A stretch of DNA of 64,000 bases, taken from the NCBI GenBank assembly GCA_947085815.1, contig CAMTXU010000032.1:1-64000 (forward strand), read 5' to 3'. Origin of the DNA: Fen-1258 sp947085815 (lineage in GTDB: Bacteria > Bacteroidota > Ignavibacteria > Ignavibacteriales > Melioribacteraceae). The notes under the pieces are model-generated. The model was not told the DNA's origin and ran no database searches. It saw only the letters and a list, made by a program, of their open reading frames with translations. Each line of letters opens with the position of its first letter. The first letter of the stretch is position 1. Shown here in pieces: positions 7,318 to 16,699 of this stretch. Made by a program: the position numbers and the translations under genes.

Positions 7318-9927
7318 TTATAACTTTAAAATTTTTTCCACACTCTCCAATGCTTCATCAATCTTTGCCACATCTTTTCCACCCGCGGTTGCAAGGTGAG
7401 GTTTTCCGCCGCCGCTTCCGCCTACAACCTGCGCAACTTGTTTAACAATATTTCCGGCAAGAATTTTTTTCTCTTTGATTAGATCGTCACTTACAACCGC
7501 TACAATTCCAACTTTACCATCCATTTCAGAGATTAAAACACCTACGCCGCTTTTCATCTTTTCGCGTAATTCATCTCCCATGGATTTCAATTCGTCCATA
7601 TTGGATGCGTCAACTTTTCCCTTAAAAATATTAATTCCATTAACACTTACCGGATTAGAAATAATTGAATCAATGCCGCCGAGTTTGCCTTTTAATTTTA
7701 GTTCAGCTAATTCTTTCTCTAATTTCTTCTTCTCATCTAATAACTCATTGATTCTGATTTCTGATTTCTGGTTTCTCTCTTCTTGCTCTTTAATAAACCT
7801 CTCCACTCCTGCTCCGGTAATTGCTTCAATTCGTCTAACACCGCTGGCAATGGATGACTCACTTACAATTTTGAACAATCCGATCTGCGAACTGTTCTTA
7901 ACGTGAGTCCCTCCGCAGAATTCCAATGTAAAATCTCCGAACTGAACTACATTGACTTTATCTCCGTATTTATCGCCGAAGAACATCAGCGCGCCCATCT
8001 TCTTCGCTTCTTCAAATGGCGTATCGCGGTGATGAATTAAAGGTATATTCTTTCTCAGTTTTTCATTTATCAATGATTCAATTGCCTCAATTTCCGCATC
8101 ACTAACTTTTTCGAAATGAGTAAAATCGAAACGCAGCCGATCCGGACCGACATAAGACCCTGCTTGTTGTATATGTGTGCCGAGGATTTCTCTTAGAGCT
8201 CTGTGAAGAAAATGTGTAACCGAGTGATTACGCATAGTATCCCATCTTCTATTTGAATCCACCTCCGCTATCATAGACATTCCATTTGCTAACTCTATTC
8301 CAGGTTCGTTTTCAACAACATGAACGATCTGGTTGCCAACTCTTGTTACATCCAAAACACGCAGGTGAGTGTCTTCTACAATCAAGTTTCCTCTGTCGCC
8401 AATCTGTCCGCCTGATTCCACGTAAAATGGAGTACGGTCTAAAACTACGAAGGATTTGTCTTTTTCATTCTTGATACCAATTACTTTTGCTTTACTCTTC
8501 AATTCATCATAACCGCAAAATTCCGTTGGGGAGTTGGACAATAAATTGAAATCATCAAGTTTATCAATAGTTGCACTGACCGCTCCCATTTTATCTTTAG
8601 TTGATTTGCGCGCTCTCTCCTTCTGTTCTTCCATCAATTCGTTGAAGCGTTGTTCATCAATTGCGAATCCTTGTTCGCGAGCCATAACTGCGGTAAGATC
8701 AACCGGAAAGCCGAAAGTATCATATAGTTTGAAAACATTCTCCCCGGGAATAATTTTTTCATTCTTAGCATTTAATTTTTTTACCAACACATCAAACAAC
8801 TCAATTCCGCGATCAAGTGTTGAGTTAAAACTTTCTTCTTCTGCTTTAATGATTTTTTTAATAGCGGATTGATTTGATTTTATTTCCGGAAAGACATGAC
8901 TGAAATTATCAACTACAACCGGAACTAGTTTATATAAAAATGGTTCTTTCAGATTTATCTTTCTTCCGTAGCGCGCGGCGCGGCGCAATAAGCGGCGTAA
9001 TACATAACTGCGTCCCTCATTCCCGGGCGTTGCGCCGTCTCCAATTGCGAATGTTAAGGTGCGGATATGATCCGCGATTACTCGCATGGAAATGTTGCTT
9101 TGTCCAACTGAAGAATTATCATCGGCAAATAAATTTTCATCATACTTTACATTGGAAAGTTTCGCAACTGCGTTAATAAGCGGAGTAAAAACGTCTGTAT
9201 CATAATTTGATTTTTTATTCTGAAGTACTGCACACACACGCTCGAATCCCATTCCGGTATCAATATGTTTTGCCGGAAGATCATGAAGTGTTCCGTTTGC
9301 GTCCCGGTTGTACTGAATGAAAACCAAATTCCAGATTTCAATACATAAAGGAGATCCGGCGTTTACCAAGCTTCCATTTTCCAAATCATCGCTTAGATTG
9401 ATATGTATCTCCGAGCATGGACCGCAAGGACCTGTATCTCCCATTTCCCAAAAATTATCTTTCTCATCAAATTTTAAGATGTGTTTGGGATTTATATCAG
9501 TTTCGTTTTGCCAAAAATCGAGAGCTTCATCGTCGGTTCTGTAAACGGTAACCCACAATCTTTCTTTCGGAAGTTTCCAAACCCCGGTCAATAATTCCCA
9601 CGCCCAACCGATTGCCTCTTTCTTGTAATAATCTCCGAAAGACCAATTGCCGAGCATTTCAAAAAATGTGTGGTGATATGTATCGTGTCCTACTTCCTCA
9701 AGATCGTTATGCTTACCCGAAACCCGAATACATTTTTGTGTATCCGCCGCCCGTTTATATTCACGAGAACCGGTTCCAAGGAATACATCCTTAAATTGAT
9801 TCATCCCCGCGTTTGTGAAGAGCAGGGTGGGATCGTCATATGGAACAACCGGCGCGCTCGGCACAATTCTGTGTTCTTTGCTCATAAAAAAATCTAAAAA
9901 CTGTTGTCTTATTTCATTTGAAGTCAT
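7318..9927 (-). CDS. alaS: Alanyl-tRNA synthetase
   Basis: An 869-residue class II aminoacyl-tRNA synthetase that charges tRNA-Ala. Seen in order are the catalytic domain (starts NEIRQQFLDFF, with the GHDTYHHTFFEMLGNW motif), the editing domain with zinc ligands H568 and H572 (HSVTH) and C671 and H675 (CGGTH), and the C-terminal glycine-rich DHHA1 region (GGSGGGKPHLATAGG). Length is standard. It appears monocistronic and converges on the T9SS gene through a shared terminator. Confidence 0.97.
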   Translation of the reverse strand: MTSNEIRQQFLDFFMSKEHRIVPSAPVVPYDDPTLLFTNAGMNQFKDVFLGTGSREYKRAADTQKCIRVSGKHNDLEEVGHDTYHHTFFEMLGNWSFGDYYKKEAIGWAWELLTGVWKLPKERLWVTVYRTDDEALDFWQNETDINPKHILKFDEKDNFWEMGDTGPCGPCSEIHINLSDDLENGSLVNAGSPLCIEIWNLVFIQYNRDANGTLHDLPAKHIDTGMGFERVCAVLQNKKSNYDTDVFTPLINAVAKLSNVKYDENLFADDNSSVGQSNISMRVIADHIRTLTFAIGDGATPGNEGRSYVLRRLLRRAARYGRKINLKEPFLYKLVPVVVDNFSHVFPEIKSNQSAIKKIIKAEEESFNSTLDRGIELFDVLVKKLNAKNEKIIPGENVFKLYDTFGFPVDLTAVMAREQGFAIDEQRFNELMEEQKERARKSTKDKMGAVSATIDKLDDFNLLSNSPTEFCGYDELKSKAKVIGIKNEKDKSFVVLDRTPFYVESGGQIGDRGNLIVEDTHLRVLDVTRVGNQIVHVVENEPGIELANGMSMIAEVDSNRRWDTMRNHSVTHFLHRALREILGTHIQQAGSYVGPDRLRFDFTHFEKVSDAEIEAIESLINEKLRKNIPLIHHRDTPFEEAKKMGALMFFGDKYGDKVNVVQFGDFTLEFCGGTHVKNSSQIGLFKIVSESSIASGVRRIEAITGAGVERFIKEQEERNQKSEIRINELLDEKKKLEKELAELKLKGKLGGIDSIISNPVSVNGINIFKGKVDASNMDELKSMGDELREKMKSGVGVLISEMDGKVGIVAVVSDDLIKEKKILAGNIVKQVAQVVGGSGGGKPHLATAGGKDVAKIDEALESVEKILKL

Positions 9928-10154
9928 AACTCTATCTTTTGTTATTCTTGGGGCGAAATATAATAAAATTTGCTTTCAGCCATCAGCGTTCTTCTATCAG
10001 TCATTAAAAGATAGTATAAATAGATGATCACTTTTTATATTGACTAACAATAACCAGAAGCGAATTACCGACAGCCGAACGCTAAATGCCAATTGCAATT
10101 TTGATTCAGTAGTCATACTTTTGATTAGAGTATTCCACATAATAAGAGCAATGT

Positions 10155-10733
10155 TTGAGCAAATTTAGTGAATTGTCGGATATAGATTTAATGAATGAGA
10201 TAGCACGGTTCGAATCGCGTGCGTTGGAAGAGTTATATGACCGATATTCTCCTTTGTTATACACAGTCATAAAAAAAATCTCACCTAATCAGGAAACCGC
10301 GGAACAAATCCTCGTAGAGGTTTTTGTGATCATCTGGAGAAAGATTCAGAAATTCGATTTCAAAACAGGAAATGTTTTCAGCTGGCTCATCACACTTGCA
10401 CGCAATAAAGCTGTTGATTCCTTAAGACGTGAAAGATCCGCAGATTCCAATAGTGAATTCTATAATGATGAATATGAAGATTACTTTATACTTCCAACAT
10501 TTACTCAAGAGATGGATAGTTTAGATTTTAACACCGCGTTTACTATTAAACCAAAGATTGAAAAATCTTTATCAAAACTTACCGACACTCAAAAATATGT
10601 TTTACACCTTGCCTACTATGAGGGTTTTACGATTGACGAAATTGCAGATAAACTTAATGTCCCGGTAGAAACCGTTCGCGGAAAAATTATGACGGCATTG
10701 CACAGTTTAAGAGATTTTTTGGTGAGGGAATAG
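10155..10733 (+). CDS. RNA polymerase ECF-type sigma factor
   Basis: A 192-residue sigma-70 family protein of the extracytoplasmic-function class. Region 2 lies near residues 20-90 (ALEELYDRYSPLLYTVI, then the WRKIQKFDF and LARNKAVDSLRR segments). Region 4 is a helix-turn-helix near 135-190 (LSKLTDTQKYVLHLAYYEG, then EIADKLNVPVETVRGKI). The apparent start is TTG at 10155; the first in-frame ATG is 11 codons later (10188). The stop is 5 nt before an anti-sigma-like gene, so the pair is probably an operon, with activity set by the membrane partner. Confidence 0.88.
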   Translation: MSKFSELSDIDLMNEIARFESRALEELYDRYSPLLYTVIKKISPNQETAEQILVEVFVIIWRKIQKFDFKTGNVFSWLITLARNKAVDSLRRERSADSNSEFYNDEYEDYFILPTFTQEMDSLDFNTAFTIKPKIEKSLSKLTDTQKYVLHLAYYEGFTIDEIADKLNVPVETVRGKIMTALHSLRDFLVRE

Positions 10734-10738
10734 TTGAT

Positions 10739-11875
10739 ATGGCAGATCAGATGATAAATGAAATGATTGCAGCATTTGCCGCCGGTTGTATGGATAAGGA
10801 CAACTATGTGCAGTTCAAAGAATATTTGATAGCGGGTGGTGAACTTCCTAAAGGGGAATTGGGAGAGTTACAAAATATAATTTCGATGATTCCGGTTATA
10901 CTTGATCTTGAAAATCCCGATGCGGCTATCAAAGACAAGGTTGCTAAAAAACTCATTGGAATGAAGGAAGAAATTAAGACAAAGATCATTGAAGGAAAAA
11001 GAAGAACGAGTTTATACACAAGAATTGACAAATCGCTCACGGACACCCCTTCTCAAAATACCCTGACGTTTAAAACCAAGAAGGCTTCAACGTCTACATC
11101 GGCATTTCAGTTTACACCCGATGAATCTGCATCTACATTTGCCGCTGAAAAATTAACTGAGCCGATTGATGATAAAAAAATTGAAACCGATTCTTCAAAA
11201 CTCAAAATTCCAATAGAAGATCCCAAAAGGTTGGAATCTATACCGCCACCATCTCCATTATTTACAACTCCGACTGTCGAACCGGGTAAACCAACACCAT
11301 CCGAAAAAATTACTTCCGGAGCTGCGGGATGGATTGCGCTTCTTCTAACAATAATTCTTTTTTCAATCCTGGGTTATTTTACTTACAGTTCAATCGATTC
11401 AATGAACAAGAGTATCAAAGATATTCAGGATGATGTGATTAGTTTGAAGAGCGAGCTTGGAACAGCGAATAATTTTATTACAAATTATACATCGCTAATT
11501 GAATTTTTCAATTACAAAGACATCACAGTTGTAAATCTCGCAAGCGCAGACGCCGTCGAAAAGGCTTCCGCGCGTATCCTGCTTTCGTTTAACGAAAAGG
11601 AAGGATTAATCCAATTTAAAAACGTAAAACAGATCCCTTCCGATCAGTCATACCAAGTTTGGATTGTTAGTAGAGGACAGACTTATTCATTGGGGTCTTA
11701 CCGACCAAACGACAGTGAATATTTGAAGATTACTTCATTTCCTTTCATACCAAAAGAGCAGATTGAGTTATTCCGCGTTACTATTGAATCGAAAGAAGGA
11801 GCTGCATCCTCATCCGCCGTCAATTATTTGACAGGGACTTTTAGCGGAGGGGTTGTTAGGCAGAGAGCTAATTAA
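10739..11875 (+). CDS. Membrane-anchored anti-sigma factor (RskA-like C-terminal domain)
   Basis: A 378-residue protein. A cytoplasmic N-terminal part of ~190 residues, rich in Ser/Thr/Pro towards its end, is followed by one transmembrane helix at about 195-216 (AAGWIALLLTIILFSILGYF). A periplasmic domain then ends in SYQVWIVSRGQTYSLGSY and related strands typical of anti-sigma-K (RskA) proteins. It should bind the ECF sigma encoded 5 nt upstream and release it on an envelope signal. No Cys/His zinc-binding anti-sigma motif is evident at the N-terminus. It converges, with a 3-bp gap, on the PspC membrane operon. Confidence 0.78.
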   Translation: MADQMINEMIAAFAAGCMDKDNYVQFKEYLIAGGELPKGELGELQNIISMIPVILDLENPDAAIKDKVAKKLIGMKEEIKTKIIEGKRRTSLYTRIDKSLTDTPSQNTLTFKTKKASTSTSAFQFTPDESASTFAAEKLTEPIDDKKIETDSSKLKIPIEDPKRLESIPPPSPLFTTPTVEPGKPTPSEKITSGAAGWIALLLTIILFSILGYFTYSSIDSMNKSIKDIQDDVISLKSELGTANNFITNYTSLIEFFNYKDITVVNLASADAVEKASARILLSFNEKEGLIQFKNVKQIPSDQSYQVWIVSRGQTYSLGSYRPNDSEYLKITSFPFIPKEQIELFRVTIESKEGAASSSAVNYLTGTFSGGVVRQRAN

Positions 11876-11878
11876 ATT

Positions 11879-12382
11879 TTATCGTTTTCTGTTAATAAAA
11901 ATTGTTATTCCTAAGATCAATAGGATTGCCGGCCAAAAAATTTCGAATAAATCTCCAATTTGATTTACCGCTTCGAACAGACCAATTTTTTTAAAAAATG
12001 TTACCGATAAATAACTCAATAAAATCATCAACAACGCAGCAAAGAAAAAGATCTTTTCTTTAATGTTTTCTATGAACAGAAGCATAAATGCCGCCCCGCC
12101 TGCAAATAGAATTGATGCGAATACTATTCCTCTTGTCTCAAGAATTTCGAAATAAGCTTTAACAAAAAATAGTATTCCTACGCAAAAAAGAATTGTTGCC
12201 AAAACTAATTTTTCTCTTCTCCCGCTTTCTAAAGAAAAATATACCGTGGGCACCGAGTAGAAAATAATTGCAGTTCCGTACAACTGGTTGTTAGAAATCG
12301 AGACAATGCCTAAGTATCTCAGGAGCGCAAGCGCTCCGGCAATAAGAAAGCTAATTCCTAGGATGCGGTTGCTCTTACTCAA
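11879..12382 (-). CDS. Hypothetical multi-spanning membrane protein (LiaF-like TM region)
   Basis: A 167-residue hydrophobic protein with about five predicted membrane helices and a C-terminal ILLILGITIFINRKR that resembles the membrane part of LiaF/DUF5668-type proteins. It has no catalytic motif that I recognise. Its start overlaps the end of the upstream PspC gene by 8 bp, so the two are translationally coupled. PspC-domain genes are often paired with such proteins in envelope-stress modules, which fits the facing sigma/anti-sigma pair. The function is unknown. Confidence 0.7.
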   Translation of the reverse strand: MSKSNRILGISFLIAGALALLRYLGIVSISNNQLYGTAIIFYSVPTVYFSLESGRREKLVLATILFCVGILFFVKAYFEILETRGIVFASILFAGGAAFMLLFIENIKEKIFFFAALLMILLSYLSVTFFKKIGLFEAVNQIGDLFEIFWPAILLILGITIFINRKR

Positions 12383-13079
12383 ATTTTCGCTCCGTTTCCA
12401 AATGAGTGAACAAACTTAAAAACGGATAAATAAGAGCAAACATTCCAAATGTTAAAAGTGCGGCGAGAATAAAAATAATTCTAAGTACAGACGAATCAAC
12501 TTTCAGATAATTGCCAAGTCCTCCGCATACTCCCATTATTTTTCTATCCGAACGAGAGCGGTAATAATTTTCACTGTACAAATGGTCACCCCCGCCGTTC
12601 AGATCATTTCTCTTAGTCATGAGAAATATTCCTGCAACTAAAGCGGCAATCGGAAAAACAAATCCACTGGGAAAAATAAAAATCCTTTCACCGCTAGCAA
12701 TCCCGATGTAAATAAAAGCAAAATGCAAACCGGTAAAAATAAATAAGCCGCTGATTATAGTTTTAAAATTTTCTTTTTGCTGCGCGGATCTTTCTATGCT
12801 GGACAATTCCATCGAACTCTTTCCTACGGGTAATAAGATAGCAGTAATTAAATATGCCACAATACTCCATCCCCCTAACAGCAGCGAGAGTAACGCTACG
12901 AGGCGTACAGTGCCCGCATCCAATCTCCAATACTCAGCAATTCCGGAACAGACTCCGGCAATGATGGCGTTATTTGCCGACCGCTGAAGTTTTTTGAATG
13001 GCGGTTCGGGGGGAAGACTTGCCATCTTATCGAAAAGATTTTCTTCGGAGGAATTTTCGCTTCGTTTTTCTTCAGGCAT
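12375..13079 (-). CDS. PspC domain protein with two PspC domains
   Basis: A 234-residue membrane protein. The first PspC domain is at about residues 28-88 (LQRSANNAIIAGVCSGIAEY, then membrane helices ending ITAILLP). The second is at about 170-228 (RSDRKIMGVCGGLGNYLKVD...). Two further membrane helices lie between. PspC domains are found in phage-shock/envelope-stress proteins that sense or stabilise the inner membrane. The gene overlaps its downstream partner by 8 bp. The duplicated domain in one chain is less common than the single form. The exact role is not known. Confidence 0.82.
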   Translation of the reverse strand: MPEEKRSENSSEENLFDKMASLPPEPPFKKLQRSANNAIIAGVCSGIAEYWRLDAGTVRLVALLSLLLGGWSIVAYLITAILLPVGKSSMELSSIERSAQQKENFKTIISGLFIFTGLHFAFIYIGIASGERIFIFPSGFVFPIAALVAGIFLMTKRNDLNGGGDHLYSENYYRSRSDRKIMGVCGGLGNYLKVDSSVLRIIFILAALLTFGMFALIYPFLSLFTHLETERKFE

Positions 13080-13166
13080 TTATATCTTTTCTGATTAGAA
13101 GAGTTTAGAATTTCAATTCGAATATAAAAATTAATGTTGATGGGAACAATATTGTGAATCTGATAT

Positions 13167-13514
13167 CTACAAGATTCGCAGTCCTATGCTCGAAGCAACT
13201 AACCCGGCAGTAATTTCCGCGTTTAGGCTTCGAGTATCAAGAATTGGATTTACTTCAGCAACTTCCAAAGAGGAGATGCACCCACATTCGGCAATGGTCT
13301 CCAATTTCCGTTCAATGTTTGCAATACAAAGAGCGGAATTAACCATGTCAACCCACCGACGTCCCGCACCAAAGTCCACCGGATATCCACTTAGATCGAT
13401 ATACTTGCTGAAACCGATTTCATAAATTTCACCACTATATTCTGAGGGGCAATCTAATGAATAAATCCAAATAATTTTTGAAAGATAGAGATGTGCAAGT
13501 GCAATTCTATTCAT
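13167..13514 (-). pseudogene. Remnant carrying an arginase C-terminus
   Basis: A 115-codon frame whose last ~46 residues (13167-13307) read like the extreme C-terminus of arginase: CISSLEVAEVNPILDTRS followed by a terminal helix ending GLRIL, comparable to the EVNPILD segment of RocF. The metal-binding DAHxD and DxDxxDP motifs of arginase are absent, so no catalysis is possible. Residues 1-69 show no arginase similarity that I can recognise. It is best read as the displaced 3' end of a lost or distant arginase gene joined to unrelated sequence. Whether it is translated is unknown. Confidence 0.6.
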
Positions 13515-13549
13515 TTATATTTATGCCAAAATAAACCGTGTTTTTAATC

Positions 13550-13771
13550 ATGAGTGAATTTCAATCGATCGGAAAAGTATTAATTTATGCGGGAGTGTTT
13601 TTTCTTCTAATCGGGCTTATACTTCTATTCTGGGATAAAATACCTTTCGCTGGCAAACTTCCCGGTGATATAATAATCAAGGGAAAGAATTTTACTTTTT
13701 ACTTCCCAATAGTTACATCAATAATTATCAGTTTAATTCTTTCGTTAATCCTTTACCTATTTCGTAAATAA
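13550..13771 (+). CDS. DUF2905 family small membrane protein
   Basis: A 73-residue protein with two membrane helices (LIYAGVFFLLIGLILLFW and FPIVTSIIISLILSLILYLF) separated by the GKLPGDIIIKGKNFTFYFP segment that defines DUF2905. The function is unknown. The ATG at 13550 fits the family; the frame extends four codons further to a GTG but has no need of it. It lies just before the purine permease, same strand, 59 bp apart. Confidence 0.85.
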   Translation: MSEFQSIGKVLIYAGVFFLLIGLILLFWDKIPFAGKLPGDIIIKGKNFTFYFPIVTSIIISLILSLILYLFRK

Positions 13772-13830
13772 ATTTGCAATAGAAAATTTTTGTTTCACAT
13801 TTTACTTCTCACGTTAAAACCGAGGCAAAT

Positions 13831-15132
13831 ATGATCAAAAAATATTTTCAGCTTGACGAACTTGGCACAACAGTAAAACAAGAAATTATTGCCGGAGGCA
13901 CAACGTTTGTAACTATGGCTTACATAATTATTGTAAATCCGAAAATACTGGAAGCCGCTGGAATGCCCTTTGGTGCTTCGATGGTTGCGACTATTCTGAG
14001 CGCTTTCTTCGGAACTTTGATAATGGGTTTATATGCAAAAAGACCTTTTGCAATTGCACCTTACATGGGAGAAAATGCTTTTGTTGCCTACACGGTTGTA
14101 AACGTTTTACATTACAGCTGGCAGACGGCACTTGGCGCAATTTTTATCGGAGGAGTTTTATTTACTCTTCTCACATTATTTAAAATTAGAGGGTGGCTCG
14201 CGAACGCTATTCCGGCAAGTTTGAAAATTGCTTTCGCCGCGGGAATAGGATTATTTTTAACATTTATCGGGTTGAACGAAACCGGAATTGTAAAAGTCGG
14301 TGTCTCCGGAGCGCCGGTTCATGTGGGAAATTTTCACGAGACCTCAGTGCTTCTCGGCATATTCGCTTTTCTTTTTATTGGCGTGCTGATGATAAAAAAA
14401 ATAAATGGCTCCATTCTTATCGGAATATTATTTACAACTATTCTCGGATTTCTATTTGGCGTAACAAAACTGCCGGAGGAATGGATAAGTATGCCTCCCG
14501 ATATTCGTCCGGTATTTCTTCAACTGGATATTCTTGGCGCTTTAAGCTGGGGCTTTTTCTCCGTAATTCTGGTCGTGTTTGTTATGGATTTTGTTGATAC
14601 AATGGGTACTCTGCTTGGTCTCGGCTACAAAGCTAAAATGCTTGATGAAAAGGGAAACTTGCCCGAAATAGAAAAACCGATGTTGGCAGATGCACTGGCA
14701 ACCGTACTTGGCTCACTGTTCGGAACAACTACAAGCGGTGCTTATATTGAATCCGCCACGGGAATAGAAGCTGGTGGTAAATCAGGATTAACGGCAGTAG
14801 TTACGGCAATACTATTTTTATGTGCGCTATTTTTCGCCCCTCTGTTCGCGGTAATTCCTTCATACGCTTACGGTGCGGCATTAATCATTGTTGGGTTGTT
14901 AATGATCTCTCCGGTTTCTCATCTCAAATTTGAAGACCTTGCCGAAACAATTCCGGTATTTATTACAATGACACTAATGAGTTTTACATTTAATCTTGGA
15001 ATTGGAATGACCGCCGGATTTGTAGTTTATCCGATTACTATGATTGTTGCCGGCAGAATTAAGACTGTAAGTTTTGGAATGTGGATCTTGTTTGGTTTCT
15101 CCGTCCTATTTTATATTTTTTATCCATATTGA
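13831..15132 (+). CDS. NCS2 family purine permease, AzgA-like (adenine/guanine/hypoxanthine)
   Basis: A 433-residue inner-membrane transporter of the AzgA/GhxP branch of NCS2, about 12-14 helices. Diagnostic stretches are the opening GGTTFVTMAYIIIVNP, APYMGENAFVAYTV, the DFVDTMGTLLGLG motif and the TTTSGAYIESATGIEAGG loop that binds the nucleobase. It imports purine bases by proton symport. The downstream gene, 13 bp away, is a cytosine deaminase, so the pair forms a nucleobase salvage operon. Confidence 0.9.
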   Translation: MIKKYFQLDELGTTVKQEIIAGGTTFVTMAYIIIVNPKILEAAGMPFGASMVATILSAFFGTLIMGLYAKRPFAIAPYMGENAFVAYTVVNVLHYSWQTALGAIFIGGVLFTLLTLFKIRGWLANAIPASLKIAFAAGIGLFLTFIGLNETGIVKVGVSGAPVHVGNFHETSVLLGIFAFLFIGVLMIKKINGSILIGILFTTILGFLFGVTKLPEEWISMPPDIRPVFLQLDILGALSWGFFSVILVVFVMDFVDTMGTLLGLGYKAKMLDEKGNLPEIEKPMLADALATVLGSLFGTTTSGAYIESATGIEAGGKSGLTAVVTAILFLCALFFAPLFAVIPSYAYGAALIIVGLLMISPVSHLKFEDLAETIPVFITMTLMSFTFNLGIGMTAGFVVYPITMIVAGRIKTVSFGMWILFGFSVLFYIFYPY

Positions 15133-15145
15133 TCTAAGAGGTATT

Positions 15146-15586
15146 ATGAAAGATAATTTCATGCAAGCGGCAATTGAAGAAGCAAAAAAAGGGTTAAGTG
15201 AAGGAGGGATTCCAATCGGTTCTGTGTTAGTAATTGATGGAAATATAGTAGGACGCGGACACAATCGGCGTGTTCAGAACGGCAGCCCGATACTTCACGC
15301 CGAGATGGATTGCTTCGAAAACGCGGGTAGACTTTCAGCTAAAGAATATCAAAGATCAATTCTTTACTCTACACTTTCTCCGTGCGATATGTGCAGCGGA
15401 ACAGCTCTGTTATATAAAATTCCTAAAATTATAATAGGTGAGAACAAAACGTTTCAAGGACCGGAAGAATATGTAAGATCACGCGGAGTGGAATTAGAAA
15501 TTCTAAATGATGAAGAATGCATTAAACTGATGGAAGATTTTATCTCTACTAAACCCGATTTATGGAATGAAGATATTGGGGTGTGA
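15146..15586 (+). CDS. Cytosine deaminase, yeast Fcy1-like
   Basis: A 146-residue zinc deaminase of the CDA fold. The zinc motifs HAEMDCFEN (the glutamate is the proton shuttle) and SPCDMCSG are present. Beyond these, GENKTFQGPEEYVRSRG and the end LWNEDIGV resemble the yeast Fcy1 cytosine deaminase closely, more than the unrelated bacterial CodA amidohydrolase or tRNA-adenosine TadA. It would convert cytosine to uracil. The ATG at 15146 has AGAGG upstream and lies 13 bp after the permease stop; the frame is open further up inside that gene, so the inner start is chosen. Confidence 0.82.
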   Translation: MKDNFMQAAIEEAKKGLSEGGIPIGSVLVIDGNIVGRGHNRRVQNGSPILHAEMDCFENAGRLSAKEYQRSILYSTLSPCDMCSGTALLYKIPKIIIGENKTFQGPEEYVRSRGVELEILNDEECIKLMEDFISTKPDLWNEDIGV

Positions 15587-15701
15587 AAACAGATTTTAGT
15601 ATTTAGATGTTAGATTTTAGAAAAATCCTTTTTAAAAATATTTCATCTAATTACTAAAAGCTAAAGTCTAACAGCTATCAAATAAATAGGAAAACGAAAT
15701 T

Positions 15702-16130
15702 ATGGCAACCAAGACGGCATATGTAAAGCAAATTAAAGGAGTAACGTTTTTAGGCAAGACGGATTCTAATCATTGGGTAACGATGGATGGCCCCGAGAAT
15801 TTTGGCGGTAGTGATGCCGGAACACGCCCCAAGGAATTGATACTTCTCGCTTTAGCCGGATGTTCGGGGAGCGATGTTTCTGTAATTCTGCAAAAGAAAA
15901 AAATACACCTCGATGGATTTGAAATGAACATTTCGGCAGAGGTTCAAGAAACGCATCCTCAGGTGTTCACAAAGATTAATCTTGAATATGTGTTATATGG
16001 AGAGAATGTTCCCAAAGAAGCCGTTGAGAGAGCTATTGAGTTATCAATGACAACTTACTGCAGTGTTACGGCAATGCTTAAAAATTCTGTTGAGATTACA
16101 CATTCATATAGGATAGAAAAAACGAAATAA
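15702..16130 (+). CDS. OsmC family peroxiredoxin-like protein
   Basis: A 142-residue OsmC/Ohr-fold protein. The first conserved cysteine sits in LALAGCSGSDVSVILQKKK; the second is in the TYCSVTAML segment, the usual C-terminal cysteine. The family reduces organic hydroperoxides; this YhfA-like subgroup is of uncertain substrate. The length is typical. It stands alone between the deaminase and a convergent DUF2203 gene. Confidence 0.85.
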   Translation: MATKTAYVKQIKGVTFLGKTDSNHWVTMDGPENFGGSDAGTRPKELILLALAGCSGSDVSVILQKKKIHLDGFEMNISAEVQETHPQVFTKINLEYVLYGENVPKEAVERAIELSMTTYCSVTAMLKNSVEITHSYRIEKTK

Positions 16131-16173
16131 TTTTTCCGCGGGCATTAAGCTTACGGTTGAGTAGGGCTCAGTT

Positions 16174-16554
16174 TTATAAATATTCTTGAGGAATTGGTTT
16201 TCTATCAACAAATCCTTCATCAACGCTATGGTAAAATTTAACAGCGTCTTCATCATTACGCCAGCATAACAATACATCCTCGCCATCGATTACGGAGGGA
16301 AAATCCACCAAGCCGATTTGGAAATTCCAATCTTTGTATGAACAACCAAGATCATCAAGTTCCTTCATAAAAGAATCTATCAGAATCATGAGCTGATGAA
16401 TCTCGGCGCTCTCTTCAATGTTTCCGCCTAAAGAGTCCGCAATGCTTTTAATTTGCGAGGCGTTATTTAAGATGTCTCTTACAATTTGCCTCACGAGGGG
16501 AAGTGTTCGTTGGGCTTCTTGCGGTGTGAAATATTTAACTTCCGTTTGGGACAA
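16174..16554 (-). CDS. DUF2203 family protein
   Basis: A 126-residue cytoplasmic protein. The opening KYFTPQEAQRTLPLVRQIVRDI, in which helix residues precede a coiled stretch, and the closing CSYKDWNFQIGLVDFP...VLLCWRNDED...YHSVDEGF are the signature of DUF2203, whose function is unknown. It is divergent from the MarR gene, 145 bp apart, and both intergenic ends contain the word ATCGTTTATT. Confidence 0.85.
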   Translation of the reverse strand: MSQTEVKYFTPQEAQRTLPLVRQIVRDILNNASQIKSIADSLGGNIEESAEIHQLMILIDSFMKELDDLGCSYKDWNFQIGLVDFPSVIDGEDVLLCWRNDEDAVKFYHSVDEGFVDRKPIPQEYL

Positions 16555-16637
16555 ACTATTTCCGATCGTTTATTCAATTATCAAATGAAAAATTTCAACA
16601 ATAAGTTCCCAATTGAATTTAGTAATCTTTTGGTAAC

Positions 16638-16666
16638 TTGACAAGAGACGACCAATCGTTTATTTT
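16638..16666 (+). promoter_or_regulatory. Promoter upstream of the MarR regulator gene
   Basis: TTGACA at 16638-16643 is followed after 17 nt by TATTTT at 16661-16666, a good sigma70-like pair. The spacer holds ATCGTTTATT, repeated 90 bp upstream at 16565-16574. Confidence 0.55.
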
Positions 16667-16699
16667 AATATAGAGATATTCTATGTAGTAATACAGCTT

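Noticed and set aside
10200..10235. tRNA-like word GGTTCGAATC resembling a T-arm
   Set aside because: It lies inside the sigma-factor coding region with no acceptor stem or anticodon arm around it.
13513..13549. Earlier GTG start for the DUF2905 gene
   Set aside because: Only four extra codons with no family support; the ATG at 13550 fits the domain start.
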